From positions 1 through 23,583 of the forward strand of contig NZ_JAIEFA010000013.1 in NCBI RefSeq assembly GCF_029067145.1: 23,583 bases of DNA, in the 5' to 3' direction. This stretch comes from Helicobacter sp. (GTDB lineage: Bacteria > Campylobacterota > Campylobacteria > Campylobacterales > Helicobacteraceae). The position numbers and the translations under genes were made by a program. Positions 23,524-23,583 of the stretch are shown in pieces. Numbering within the stretch: the stretch's first letter is position 1; the number at the start of each line of letters is the position of its first letter. Under the pieces are notes generated by a model. The model made no database searches. It saw nothing but the letters and a program-made list of their open reading frames with translations, and was not told where the DNA came from.

Positions 23524-23583
23524 TATTTTTTTATTGAATATTTTATTATTGGAATATCAAAAGGGCCCAATAAAAAACAAGTT

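Larger units (their letters stand above)
23056..23583. other. Repeat-rich region after gltS, no credible gene
   Basis: These 528 bases contain two dispersed-repeat copies, an 18-bp inverted repeat, a short ACGCTA/TAGCGT palindrome (23415-23428) and a G7-T-G5 tract near the end. An open frame at 23059-23310 is repeat-derived and lacks a ribosome site. A gene may begin beyond the right edge. Confidence 0.65.

Noticed and set aside
1..23583. CRISPR array, tRNA, rRNA or insertion-sequence transposase
   Set aside because: No regularly spaced repeats, no cloverleaf or rRNA segments and no transposase-like protein were seen on either strand.

Overview
The window reads as chromosome of a low-GC (roughly 38-40 %, estimated by eye) campylobacterotal bacterium, most likely Helicobacter or a close relative. 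Proteins such as FlhB, MoaA, HldE and GltS look epsilonproteobacterial. From memory, the orders moaA-mobA-flhB and rnr-holA-rpsF-ssb-rpsR match the H. pylori chromosome. Promoters are of the extended -10 type without a clear -35. I cannot name the species.

Layout. (a) 1-830: FkbM-type methyltransferase whose reading frame runs off the left edge. (b) 831-1177: repeat-rich gap. (c) 1178-4007: moaA on the minus strand, divergent from mobA-flhB (molybdenum cofactor, flagellar export). (d) 4126-5649: comM, the branch-migration ATPase of natural transformation. (e) 5650-6087: repeat-rich gap. (f) 6088-7157: two unrecognised genes behind a very good sigma-54 promoter, one of them secreted. (g) 7310-12629: minus-strand operon HDOD protein, rnr, holA, rpsF, ssb, rpsR, with a structured leader before rpsF. 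(h) 12745-16328: plus-strand heptose operon hldD-hldE-gmhA plus a small Cys-rich protein. (i) 16343-18006: a restriction-modification pair that I recognise as EcoRV-like. (j) 18105-21596: MSHA/Cts-type pilus or DNA-uptake genes (MshI-, MshJ-, MshK-like, MshL secretin). (k) 21844-23055: gltS. (l) 23056-23583: repeat-rich tail with a long inverted repeat and G-tracts.

How they fit together. The heptose genes make ADP-heptose for LPS core (ADP-heptose and heptose phosphates are also ALPK1 ligands). ComM and the MSHA/Cts genes point to natural transformation through a type IV pilus-like machine. The EcoRV-like pair sits directly downstream of the secretin, where related operons continue with the ATPases and platform protein. 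The most unusual signals are: (1) an EcoRV-type endonuclease with catalytic and base-contact residues conserved, in a window where I find no GATATC; (2) near-total absence of CATG (none seen) and GATC (one seen), against roughly 80 of each expected; (3) strong excess of GGAATC/GATTCC; (4) a sigma-54-driven operon for an unknown secreted protein and a partner. All counts were made by eye and need a computed check.
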